Part shown: one piece after another, positions 16,222 through 23,746 of the stretch
Numbering within the stretch: position 1 is the first letter of the stretch
Layout of the letters: every line of letters starts with the position of its first letter
NCBI GenBank assembly: GCA_022786965.1
Contig: JALFXH010000128.1
Span: forward strand, 1 to 56,182
DNA length: 56,182 bases
Source: Clostridiales bacterium
Lineage (GTDB): Bacteria; Bacillota; Clostridia; Oscillospirales; Oscillospiraceae
Reading direction: 5' to 3'
Notes under the pieces: model-generated
Seen by the model: the letters and a program-made list of their open reading frames with translations, nothing else
Databases searched by the model: none
What the model was told of the DNA's origin: nothing
Translations under genes and position numbers: made by a program

Positions 16222-17673
16222 ATGATAAGAAAGAGGGGATATTTTCTGCTTTTCACAAGCCTTGAATTCCTGCTGACCTTCCTGCCCGGGACGCTGCTGG
16301 TGTATTTCCTCATTCCGAAAAAGGTTAGAAATTACTGGCTGCTGCTGGTCAGTCTGTTCTTCTACACCTGGGGCGCGCCGAAATTTGCCGTTTTTCTGGT
16401 TGGCTCCATTGTATTCAACTACATCATGGCGCTGGTCATCGACAGAATCCCGGTGGGGCGGCTGAAAAAGGCCCTTCTTACCTTGGCAGTCCTCGGAAAT
16501 CTGTCAATCCTGTTCGTGTTCAAGTACATGAATTTTGTCACGGGTGTCCTGCTGGGCTGGTTCCCGGCGCTGGGGAGCCTTATCCATCAGACGGACTTCC
16601 GCCTGCCCATTGGCATTTCCTTCTTCACCTTTCAGGCCCTTAGCTATGTGGTGGACGTATACCGGGGCACCGTGGCGGTGCAGAAGAATCCGGCCTTTGT
16701 GGGCCTGTACATCTCCTTCTTCCCTCAACTCATTGCCGGTCCCATCGTCCGCTACTCCACCATCGCCGAGGATATTGAGAACCGAACCATTACCTTTGAC
16801 GGCTTTTCCCGGGGGGTCCTGCGGTTTCTGTACGGCTTCAACCGGAAAATGCTGCTGGCAAACGTGCTCTCCCAGGCCGCGGACGCGGCCTTTGCCGCCT
16901 CCCAGCTAAGCGTCGCCATGGCGTGGCTCGGCGGTATCTGCTACACCCTGCAAATCTACTTCGACTTCTCCGGCTACTCGGAAATGGCCATTGGAATGGG
17001 CCAGATGTTCGGCTTCCGGTTTCTGGAAAACTTCAACTACCCCTACATCTCCAAAACCGTCACGGAATTCTGGCGGCGGTGGCACATTTCCCTTGGCAGC
17101 TGGTTCCGGGATTATGTCTACTTCCCCCTGGGCGGCTCCCGGGTGAAAACCAAGGGGCGGTTGGTAATCAATCTGGCGGTGGTGTGGCTGGCCACCGGCA
17201 TCTGGCATGGGGCAAACTGGACCTTCCTTCTCTGGGGCTGTCTGTACGGCCTGATCATCATTGGGGAAAAGCTTCTGAACCTGCCGAAGCGTCTGCCCGA
17301 ACACCGGGCCGCGGCGGCTGTCTATCAGGTTTTGACGATGCTGGCCGTGGTGGTGGGCTGGGTTCTGTTCCGGGCGGACAGCCTGCGCGCGGCAGGCAAT
17401 TATCTGCTCACCATGTTCGGCCTGAACGGGGCGGCGCTGGTGGACACCATGGCGGCTTTCCACTTCCGGGAATATTTCGTGCCTCTGATGGCGGGGATCG
17501 TGTGCTCCACACCGCTGTTCCGCCGGCTCCATGAAAAGGCAGCGGCCCGGGGGCCTGCGTGGGAAACCGGTTATGAGCTGTGCGACGGACTTGTACAGCT
17601 GCTGCTGTTCGCCGTGGGGCTGTCGTGTCTCGTGATGAACGCCCACAACCCCTTTATCTACTTCAATTTCTGA
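16222..17673 (+). CDS. MBOAT family O-acyltransferase (AlgI/DltB-like)
   Basis: A polytopic membrane protein of about 480 residues. The MBOAT core is visible: 'FDFSGYSEMAIGMGQMFGF', 'FWRRWHISLGSWFRDYVYFP' and 'WHGANWTFLLWG', the last holding the catalytic-type His. AlgI homologues move acetyl groups across the membrane for O-acetylation of exopolysaccharide. ATG 16222 gives 483 residues but has no ribosome site. AAGAGGGG at 16231-16238 is ideally spaced for the in-frame CTG at 16246, which would give 'LLFTSLEFLLTFLPG', the usual N-terminus of this family. The true start may therefore be CTG. It lies 10 bp upstream of its AlgJ/AlgX-like partner. Confidence 0.92.
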   Translation: MIRKRGYFLLFTSLEFLLTFLPGTLLVYFLIPKKVRNYWLLLVSLFFYTWGAPKFAVFLVGSIVFNYIMALVIDRIPVGRLKKALLTLAVLGNLSILFVFKYMNFVTGVLLGWFPALGSLIHQTDFRLPIGISFFTFQALSYVVDVYRGTVAVQKNPAFVGLYISFFPQLIAGPIVRYSTIAEDIENRTITFDGFSRGVLRFLYGFNRKMLLANVLSQAADAAFAASQLSVAMAWLGGICYTLQIYFDFSGYSEMAIGMGQMFGFRFLENFNYPYISKTVTEFWRRWHISLGSWFRDYVYFPLGGSRVKTKGRLVINLAVVWLATGIWHGANWTFLLWGCLYGLIIIGEKLLNLPKRLPEHRAAAAVYQVLTMLAVVVGWVLFRADSLRAAGNYLLTMFGLNGAALVDTMAAFHFREYFVPLMAGIVCSTPLFRRLHEKAAARGPAWETGYELCDGLVQLLLFAVGLSCLVMNAHNPFIYFNF

Positions 17674-17683
17674 AAGGAACGGT

Positions 17684-18859
17684 ATGAAGCGAAAAAATCT
17701 TGCGCCGAAGATTACAGCGGCCCTCTTCCTGCTGCTCCTGGCCTACCTGACGGCGGACAACCTGGGTATTCTGATGAGCACCGCCAAAAGCTACCTCCAC
17801 CGGGAAATCTCCTTTGCCGGTGTGATGCGCCAAATCACCGAGGGCTATCAGGAAGATCTGAAACAAAAGGAGCCTCTGATCACTTTGAACGGGGCCTATA
17901 TGCGCCTGACCGGGGCCAGAGTCAGCAACGGCATCGTCCGGATGAAAAACGGGATGCTGACAGAGGAATCAGCATCGGCTGACCCTTCCTACGCCGCCGG
18001 ACAGATCACGGGGCTGTATCAATATTTGCGGGACAAGGATACCCCTTTCCTGTTTGTGGAAACACCCAGGAAGCCCGACCTGAGCGGAAGTCTGATGCCC
18101 GAAGGCACGGAAAGCTACTGTCACGAAAACGCCGACGGTTTGCTGGCTCTTCTGGAGGCAAAAGGCGTACCCACTCTGGATCTCCGCCCGGAGCTGGCCG
18201 GGTCCGCAGAGGCGCTGGAGCAGTATTTTTACCGGACGGACCATCACTGGAATGATGAGGGCGCTTTCCTTGCCTTTCAGCGGATCATGGAGCGGCTTCA
18301 GGCCCAGTTCCTGGAGGATACCATCCTCTCCGGCATTACACAGCGGGAAAACTGGGAGAAACACACCCTTCCCAGCTATTTTCTGGGCAGCCATGGCCGG
18401 CGGGTGGGCATTGGCTTCGCGGGGGTGGAGGATTTCTTCTACCTGACCCCGAAGTTCGAAACCCGGATGTCCTGCTCCGTTCCCAGTGATGGAATTTACC
18501 GGGAGGGCAGCTTTGCCCAAGCCGCGCTGAATATGGAGCGCATCGCCGGAAAGCCCGACTACTACAATTCCTCCCCTTATGATGTCCACACCGGGGAGAA
18601 CTACGATCATGTACAATTCCGCTGTGAAACCGCCCCTTCTCCCAGGAAAATCCTGATGATCCAGGACAGCTTCGGCCTGCCGCTGGAAGGGTATCTTGCC
18701 ACGGCCTTCCGGGAAGTGGAGACGCTGGATCTGCGGTATTTGAAGGACCCCACCGCGGTGGAGGTCATCGATCAGTTCCGGCCGAATATGGTGATTGTCC
18801 TTTACAATCCCTTCGTCATGGAGGGGCAGTGCCTGCAGTTTGGGCTGGATGACAAATAA
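17684..18859 (+). CDS. AlgJ/AlgX-like SGNH-type O-acetylation protein
   Basis: A 391-residue protein with an N-terminal membrane anchor ('ITAALFLLLLAYLTADNLGI') and an extracytoplasmic SGNH-like domain. The 'YRTDHHWNDEGAFLAF' segment carries the Asp-His pair typical of AlgJ/AlgX/DltD-type proteins. 'MIQDSFGLPLEGYL' has the position and form of the nucleophile motif, with Ser in 'DSF'. In AlgI/AlgJ systems this partner places acetyl groups on the polymer outside the cell. It directly follows the MBOAT gene with a 10-bp gap, so the two act together. No polymer synthase lies in the window; two glycosyltransferases 4 kb away are possible partners. Confidence 0.85.
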   Translation: MKRKNLAPKITAALFLLLLAYLTADNLGILMSTAKSYLHREISFAGVMRQITEGYQEDLKQKEPLITLNGAYMRLTGARVSNGIVRMKNGMLTEESASADPSYAAGQITGLYQYLRDKDTPFLFVETPRKPDLSGSLMPEGTESYCHENADGLLALLEAKGVPTLDLRPELAGSAEALEQYFYRTDHHWNDEGAFLAFQRIMERLQAQFLEDTILSGITQRENWEKHTLPSYFLGSHGRRVGIGFAGVEDFFYLTPKFETRMSCSVPSDGIYREGSFAQAALNMERIAGKPDYYNSSPYDVHTGENYDHVQFRCETAPSPRKILMIQDSFGLPLEGYLATAFREVETLDLRYLKDPTAVEVIDQFRPNMVIVLYNPFVMEGQCLQFGLDDK

Positions 18860-18904
18860 TACGAACCCCCGGCTAAGCCGGGCTGACTTTGGTTAACCAA
18901 GCCA

Positions 18905-18942
18905 AACCGCCCCTGCCCGTTATCGGGCAGGGGCGGTTATCT
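18905..18942. terminator. Bidirectional terminator
   Basis: A 15-bp perfect stem (AACCGCCCCTGCCCG / CGGGCAGGGGCGGTT, loop TTAT) with ATCTTTT after it lies between the convergent AlgJ-like and RpiR genes. A smaller hairpin CCCGGCTAAGCCGGG precedes it at 18868. Confidence 0.85.
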
Positions 18943-18950
18943 TTTGGATA

Positions 18951-19796
18951 TCAGAACTTTGTCCCTGAAAGGAACATCTCCGATTCCATAATGGTTCGGT
19001 TGCCGTTTTCCATGGTGCTTTCCAGAATTCTGGCCAGCACCTCCAGCACCATCATCTCACTAAGGCGGGAGATGCGGAACATGGAGTTATCCCGCTTCCC
19101 CTGGGGTGTGGACAGAAGCAGCAGATCCGCGATTCTGGATACAGGGGAATACTGGTAGGCCGTAACGGCGATGCTTTTCATGCCCTTCTGCTTGGCCAAT
19201 TCCAAAGCCTTCACCACATACTTAGAAGTTCCGGTGCCGGAAATTGCCAGCACCACCTCCGAACTGCTTCCCAGATTGATATGGCTCATATAGTGTTCAG
19301 CCAGGGTGCTATAGGTGCAGCGGATACCGGTACGTTCCAGCCGCGGGCCAAGATCCTTACACAGGCTGGTGGTGTTGCCGGCGGCAACCAGATGAACCAT
19401 AGAGCATTTCCGGATGATATCCGCGGCTTCCAGGTAGACCTTTTCTTCCGTGGCGCTGGCGGCAGCCATGGCGGATTCCGCGATGCTTTTGAACAGGCCC
19501 CGCACAGAGGTCTCGTCCTGACTGACCATACCCGCAATAACCGTGCGTCTGCCAATGTCCCGGGCGAGGAGAAGCCGCATCTGGTAGTAGCCCTCATAAC
19601 CCAGATGCTTGCAAAACCGGACCACGGTAGCATCGCTGACACCGCTGTAATTGGCAAGCTCGGACACGTTGGCGTTCACCGCCAGTCCCGGATTGGCCAA
19701 TATGAAATCCGCTACCTTTTTTTCCGCCTGAAAGCATACGTCATACATGGCGGTAATGGATTCCAACACGGTTTTTTCAGCGTCCTGTACCGACAT
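18951..19796 (-). CDS. RpiR family transcriptional regulator (HTH + SIS)
   Basis: A 281-residue sugar-phosphate-responsive regulator. The N-terminal HTH_6 domain is at about 10-80 ('VSELANYSGVSDATVVRFCKHLG'). The C-terminal SIS domain is at about 115-250 ('AAGNTTSLCKDLG' and 'ISGTGTSKYVVKALELAKQKG') and would sense a phosphosugar. The MSVQDAEK start at 19796 has GGGGGG 8-10 bp upstream. It is encoded next to the chimeric kinase/aldolase locus, whose promoter carries a TTTCA-N3-TGAAA dyad. Dyads with TGAAA half-sites are common for this family, so the regulator probably controls that locus and possibly the sialic acid genes at 50-56 kb. Confidence 0.9.
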   Translation of the reverse strand: MSVQDAEKTVLESITAMYDVCFQAEKKVADFILANPGLAVNANVSELANYSGVSDATVVRFCKHLGYEGYYQMRLLLARDIGRRTVIAGMVSQDETSVRGLFKSIAESAMAAASATEEKVYLEAADIIRKCSMVHLVAAGNTTSLCKDLGPRLERTGIRCTYSTLAEHYMSHINLGSSSEVVLAISGTGTSKYVVKALELAKQKGMKSIAVTAYQYSPVSRIADLLLLSTPQGKRDNSMFRISRLSEMMVLEVLARILESTMENGNRTIMESEMFLSGTKF

Positions 19797-19884
19797 TTGC
19801 GCGTCCCCCCAGTGATCTGTTAGGAGCATTCTACCACATTCTCTTTCCATTTACAACAGACCTTGAAAATTTTTTCAGTGGACG

Positions 19885-19931
19885 CCAAACAGGGAAGATT
19901 CACGAAGAATCTTCCCTGCTCATCTGTTTGG
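19885..19931 (-). terminator. Hairpin after the kinase-aldolase gene, candidate terminator
   Basis: The 12-bp stem CAGGGAAGATTC / GAATCTTCCCTG, extended by CCAAAC/GTTTGG, lies immediately after the stop codon on the minus strand. The T tract is weak. Confidence 0.5.
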
Positions 19932-19932
19932 T

Positions 19933-21075
19933 TCAGAAATGACACAGCGTTCTCAGCCGGTCCTCGACGTAGGGCTGCAGCTTTGCCTGAACGTAGGCAG
20001 GCATATTGATCACCTTAACGGGATCGGGGTTTTTGGCATTTTCCTCAGTGAACTCCTTCAGAGCCGTGAAGTATCTGCGCAGGTAATCGGTACCCAGATT
20101 GAATTTGTTGATGCCCTTGGAGAAGGCCACCAGCAGCTGATCATCGGGAATCCCGCTGCCGCCGTGAAGAACCAGAGGCACATCGGTGGCGGCGTGCACC
20201 AGCACCAGGGGAATTCCGGAGTTCTTATGGACGGTTTCCAGGGCCTGGATAACCGCGTCGGGGTCCAGAATGTCGATGCGCCTGCCGATGTACTCCTGCA
20301 GCTCATCCTCGTTCATGCTGAGAATGTGGGCATGGGGGCACAGCTGCTCATGCACATAGTAGCGGAAATCCTTTTTGACATAGCACCCATCCTCCAGAAC
20401 GATCAGGGCATCCTCCGGCAGGTGGGTGAAGAGTCTGCGGGTCTTTTCCACCCGATCCACCAGAATATCCCGGTCGAGTATCTCGCTGAAGCACCACATG
20501 AGGAACACCTCGCAGTCGCCGAGCATGGCGCCGAAGGCCTGGTCCAGCACCGGAATGTGCAGGCTGTCCAAATCGCTGGTGATGAGGATACGGTTCTCTC
20601 TGGGGGTGACAAAATCGATATCATTGGCATGGACGCGCACGCCGCCGGCGCACTGCAGCACCACATGGGGATAGATGTCATTGTGATCCGCGGGAACACC
20701 GGGCAGAACCTCCACCAGCTTGGGCATGAGCCGCTCCACATGGCGGTTATAGCAGCTGGTCTGCAGCGCGGAGCCATAGCCCATCTTATCCAGAACGATG
20801 GCGGCCCGGGTAGCCGTGCCGCCCAGGGTGATCTCATAGCGGAAGCGATCTGAGAAATCGATGCACACCTTGGGGTCCTGGGGCATCATCTCCCCGCCGA
20901 TACCCGCCTGCAGCAGCGCCAGGCATCCGATCCACAGCTCCCGCTCGGAAGCCACCTCATGCAGCTCTGCCGCGTGGATATCAAAGGCACGAATCGCCTC
21001 TTCGGCGACGGCGGTATCCCACACCAGCTCGTAGTCCACGCAGGTGTGGAAGCCCATGGCGATTTTTTTACCCAT
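19933..21075 (-). CDS. Chimera: ADP-dependent kinase-like domain fused to class II aldolase C-terminus
   Basis: The protein has 380 residues. Residues 1 to about 293 resemble the ADP-dependent glucokinase/phosphofructokinase family: 'TLGGTATRAAIVL', 'VLQCAGGVRV', 'TPRENRILITSDLDSL' and 'SMNEDELQEY'. The C-terminal kinase part with the catalytic GxGD motif is missing. From about residue 296 the sequence becomes the last ~85 residues of a class II ketose-bisphosphate aldolase: 'VPLVLHGGSGIPDDQ', 'GINKFNLGTDY' and 'DPVKVINMPA'. That fragment lacks the aldolase zinc and catalytic half. The join near 20190 is in frame. AAGGAG precedes the ATG. Neither half looks catalytically complete, so it is a deletion fusion or an assembly join. 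The neighbour at 21153 is also a chimera. Confidence 0.75.
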   Translation of the reverse strand: MGKKIAMGFHTCVDYELVWDTAVAEEAIRAFDIHAAELHEVASERELWIGCLALLQAGIGGEMMPQDPKVCIDFSDRFRYEITLGGTATRAAIVLDKMGYGSALQTSCYNRHVERLMPKLVEVLPGVPADHNDIYPHVVLQCAGGVRVHANDIDFVTPRENRILITSDLDSLHIPVLDQAFGAMLGDCEVFLMWCFSEILDRDILVDRVEKTRRLFTHLPEDALIVLEDGCYVKKDFRYYVHEQLCPHAHILSMNEDELQEYIGRRIDILDPDAVIQALETVHKNSGIPLVLVHAATDVPLVLHGGSGIPDDQLLVAFSKGINKFNLGTDYLRRYFTALKEFTEENAKNPDPVKVINMPAYVQAKLQPYVEDRLRTLCHF

Positions 21076-21108
21076 CTTGTGTTCTCCTTGATAGCAATTG
21101 ATTCAGGA

Positions 21109-21136
21109 TAGCGGTATACCCAAGGGTATACCGCTA
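21109..21136. other. Intercistronic perfect palindrome
   Basis: TAGCGGTATACCC-AA-GGGTATACCGCTA is a 13-bp perfect stem between the two chimeric genes, with no T tract. Stem-loops just downstream of solute-binding-protein genes commonly stabilise the upstream mRNA, which fits if this gap derives from an ABC transporter operon. Confidence 0.6.
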
Positions 21137-21152
21137 CCGGTTCCGTATACTA

Positions 21153-22085
21153 TTAATATAGGGCAGCCTTGCCGTCAGCCTTGAACAGCTTGATCTTGTC
21201 GTAGCAGACTTCCTTCATGGCGGCCATGCAGGGGGGCTGAATCTGGTTGGGCTCACGCAGGGAAGCGTCGGCCAGAACCTCACGCATCTTGTTGTAGTAA
21301 GCAACCTTGATGTCGCTGGAGATGTTGATCTTGTTCACGCCGTTGTCAACGGACTTGGCGATTTCCTCGTCCTTGTTGGAGGAACCGCGGTGCAGAACCA
21401 GGGGAACGGAAACGACCTTCTTGATCTCCTTCAGAATGTCGATGCGCAGCTCGGGCTTCTTGTCCTTGGGGTAGATGCCGTGGCAGGTGCCGATGGCGAT
21501 GGCCAGGCAGTCGATGCCGGTCTTCTCAATGAAGTCCTTGGCCTGCTGAGGATCGGTGTACAGAATCTGGTCGGGAGCGGTGATCTCCACGGAGTCGGTG
21601 TTGCCGATGGTGCCCAGCTCGCCCTCAACGGAGACGTTGACAGCGTGAGCGGCCTCGCAGACCTTTTTGCAGGTGGCCACGTTGCCCTCGTAGGGCTGGC
21701 TGGAGGCGTCGATCATGACGGAGGTGAAGCCGGCTCTGATGGCGGTGATGACCTGCTCGCAGGTGCCGTTGGCAGCGCCGGCAGTGATAGCGGTCTTGGT
21801 GTCGGCCCAGGGCGCGCTGATCAGCTCGATCTTGACGCCGGTCTCAGCCTCGTACTCGTCCACGATGTTCTGCAGGTAGCCTTCGGGCAGCTCCACGCCC
21901 CACCACTGCTGGAACTTCAGAGTGATGCCCTCGGCCTTGGGAGCATCGGCAGCAGCGGGAGCATCGGTGGCGGCGGGAGCATCGGCCTTGGGAGCTTCGG
22001 TAGCAGCGGGAGCGGCATTGCCGCCGCAGGCAGCCAGAGCGAAGATCATTGCCAGAGCCATGAGCAGGGAAATAACCTTTTTCAT
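21153..22085 (-). CDS. Chimera: solute-binding lipoprotein N-terminus fused to class II ketose-bisphosphate aldolase
   Basis: The protein has 310 residues. Residues 1-20 are a lipoprotein signal with lipobox LAAC. Residues 24-52 are an Ala/Pro/Asp linker. Residues 53 to about 106 look like the start of an ABC sugar-binding protein ('ITLKFQQWWGVE' and 'DEYEAETGVKIELI'). From about residue 108 the sequence is a class II fructose/tagatose-bisphosphate aldolase: 'RAGFTSVMIDASSQPYEGNV', 'VEGELGTIG', 'GTCHGIYP' and 'VLHRGSSNKDEE'. The aldolase first half, with the catalytic Asp and first zinc His, is absent. The in-frame join is near 21765. The product would be an exported, incomplete aldolase. GGAGGAATATACAA precedes the ATG. 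Deletion of the rest of the transporter operon is the simplest explanation. Confidence 0.75.
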   Translation of the reverse strand: MKKVISLLMALAMIFALAACGGNAAPAATEAPKADAPAATDAPAAADAPKAEGITLKFQQWWGVELPEGYLQNIVDEYEAETGVKIELISAPWADTKTAITAGAANGTCEQVITAIRAGFTSVMIDASSQPYEGNVATCKKVCEAAHAVNVSVEGELGTIGNTDSVEITAPDQILYTDPQQAKDFIEKTGIDCLAIAIGTCHGIYPKDKKPELRIDILKEIKKVVSVPLVLHRGSSNKDEEIAKSVDNGVNKINISSDIKVAYYNKMREVLADASLREPNQIQPPCMAAMKEVCYDKIKLFKADGKAALY

Positions 22086-22168
22086 TTGTATATTCCTCCT
22101 AAATATTTTTGCTGAGGTGACCTCTGAAAAAATATTATTTCATCGGCTGTGCCTCAGCTGTAATAATG

Positions 22169-22195
22169 TTTTACCGAATTCGGCAAAAATGTCAA
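22169..22195 (-). promoter_or_regulatory. Promoter region with overlapping palindrome, lipoprotein-aldolase gene
   Basis: On the minus strand TTGACA is at 22195-22190. The spacer and the expected -10 region are covered by a 20-bp dyad with core CCGAATTCGG flanked by TTTT/AAAA (22169-22188). The -10 box is weak. The dyad is well placed for a repressor. Confidence 0.55.
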
Positions 22196-22236
22196 CATCT
22201 ACTATCGTCCGCCCCTTTGATTCTACGTTTTGCCAA

Positions 22237-22275
22237 AAATAACATTTTATTTCATCGTGAAATAAACTGTTATTT
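22237..22275. promoter_or_regulatory. Nested dyad, RpiR-type operator candidate
   Basis: An inner palindrome TTATTTCA-TCG-TGAAATAA (22247-22265) sits inside an outer pair AAATAAC / GTTATTT. It is about 45 bp upstream of the TTGACA box of the lipoprotein-aldolase gene. TGAAA/TTTCA half-sites recur at 54454-54468 in the sialic acid locus. Confidence 0.5.
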
Positions 22276-22560
22276 GTGCATTATTTCCTTTCACCTTCCG
22301 TTGCTTCTGTGTCCCGCCTCCCCCGGGGCCAAAAATGGCATCAAACCCGCGTCAGTTCGTCTGAGAATCCACCCTGTAGATCGCCAAAGGCGGTGTCCGC
22401 GTTGGCTTTTGAAGTCTGTATCAAAAACGCTTCTCTAATCAACGCAGCCGTGGAGCTTTTCTTTCGCTCCGCGCTGAAGCGGGGATTCACAGCGGCGTGT
22501 CCATTGGACATCGAATTCGCTGTTTTTCGGTACATTCTCCCGGGAGCCTGCGCTGAGCCA
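22276..22560. other. Gene-free spacer
   Basis: I see no supported gene, repeat or RNA here. The stretch separates the divergent lipoprotein-aldolase and glycosyltransferase units. The short open frames lack ribosome sites and do not resemble known proteins. Confidence 0.5.
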
Positions 22561-22589
22561 TTGACGCGGGTACGGTCCTGAGATATAAT
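22561..22589 (+). promoter_or_regulatory. Promoter of the glycosyltransferase operon
   Basis: TTGACG at 22561-22566 and TATAAT at 22584-22589 have a 17-bp spacer, a near-consensus sigma-A promoter about 80 bp upstream of the first glycosyltransferase. Confidence 0.85.
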
Positions 22590-22668
22590 CAATCCATGAA
22601 ATACGCGGCGCAGCCGGAATACGCCCTTCCGCTTTCAGCAGCGGAAGCAGGCGCTATCGGGGGAACAT

Positions 22669-23733
22669 ATGAATCAGACAAATTGGAAAATCGGATTGAT
22701 CGGGCATCTGATGTACGGTCAAAAGGACGCGGCGGTAAACGGCCAGGCTGTGAAAACACGAAACTACCGCCAGATTCTGGAAGCGCGATACGGGAAAGAG
22801 AATGTCATCACGCTGGATACCGATTATTTCAGGAAGCACCTGATTGCGAATTACAAGCGTGTGTTCTCCATCTGCGTCCAATGCCGGACCATTCTGATTC
22901 TGCCAACCGCCAACGGGCTGAAGCTGCTCCTTCCGGTTTTGAGTCTCCTGAAGGGGAAGTATCCATTTCAGCTCCTGTATCCTGTGGTGGGGGGATGGCT
23001 CCCGGAATACCTTCGTGGGCACAGCTTCGTCAGAAGGCTGCTGCACTGCGTGGACTATATTTTTCCCGAAACCGATGACATGACCGCCGCCATGAAGGGC
23101 ATGGGATTTACCGGCGTTCGGACCGTGCACAACTTCTCCAACCGGAAAGCCATTTCGGATTTGCCTGAGATCGAATGGAGCCAGGCACCCTTCCGATTCT
23201 GCACGTTCTCCCGGGTGACGAAGCAGAAGGGCATCGGAGAGGCTATTCAGGCAATTTCCGACATAAGCAAGCTGGGAAAGCACTGCGAGCTGGACATCTT
23301 CGGGCCTGTCGATCCGGATTACAGAGAAGAATTTGATGCCATGCTGGCCTTGGCCGGCAGCGCGGTGGCCTATCGGGGCGTGCTGAGCGGCGATGAAGTG
23401 GTGCCCACTCTGTCGCGATACTACGCCATGCTGTTTCCGACGTATTATCCCGGCGAGGGTATGCCGGGGGCCGTCCTGGAGGCCTTCGCGGCTGGACTGC
23501 CTGTCATTGCCTCAAACTGGCGTTACAACAGCGAGGTGATTCGCCACGGTGAAACAGGATTGATTTACGAATTGGGAGATATCAGGAATCTGGAATCGGC
23601 AATCATGACGCTGATCAGCGACAGCGATACCACGGCTGCCATGAAGCGCAGATGCTTCGTGGAAAGCCGGAAATACCTGCCCGAGTGTGTCGCAAAGCCG
23701 GTTTTCGACATCATCGATGGATTTCATGATTAG
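22669..23733 (+). CDS. Glycosyltransferase, GT4-like (GT-B fold)
   Basis: A 354-residue cytosolic or membrane-associated glycosyltransferase. The N-terminal Rossmann-like half starts 'WKIGLIGHLMYGQKD'. The C-terminal donor-binding half has 'FCTFSRVTKQKGIGEAIQAI', 'LFPTYYPGEGMPGAVLEAFAAGLPVIAS' (in parts) and 'NSEVIRHGETGLIYE', the E-x7-E region of GT4 enzymes. Acceptor and sugar are unknown. GGGGGAACAT precedes the ATG. It is the first gene of a unit with a second GT4 enzyme 13 bp downstream, which suggests stepwise assembly of a surface glycan or glycolipid. Confidence 0.85.
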   Translation: MNQTNWKIGLIGHLMYGQKDAAVNGQAVKTRNYRQILEARYGKENVITLDTDYFRKHLIANYKRVFSICVQCRTILILPTANGLKLLLPVLSLLKGKYPFQLLYPVVGGWLPEYLRGHSFVRRLLHCVDYIFPETDDMTAAMKGMGFTGVRTVHNFSNRKAISDLPEIEWSQAPFRFCTFSRVTKQKGIGEAIQAISDISKLGKHCELDIFGPVDPDYREEFDAMLALAGSAVAYRGVLSGDEVVPTLSRYYAMLFPTYYPGEGMPGAVLEAFAAGLPVIASNWRYNSEVIRHGETGLIYELGDIRNLESAIMTLISDSDTTAAMKRRCFVESRKYLPECVAKPVFDIIDGFHD

Positions 23734-23746
23734 GGACGTGGAGAGC

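Noticed and set aside
22596-23078. Open frame overlapping the start of the first glycosyltransferase
   Set aside because: It overlaps a conserved gene in another frame, has no ribosome site and does not resemble a protein family.
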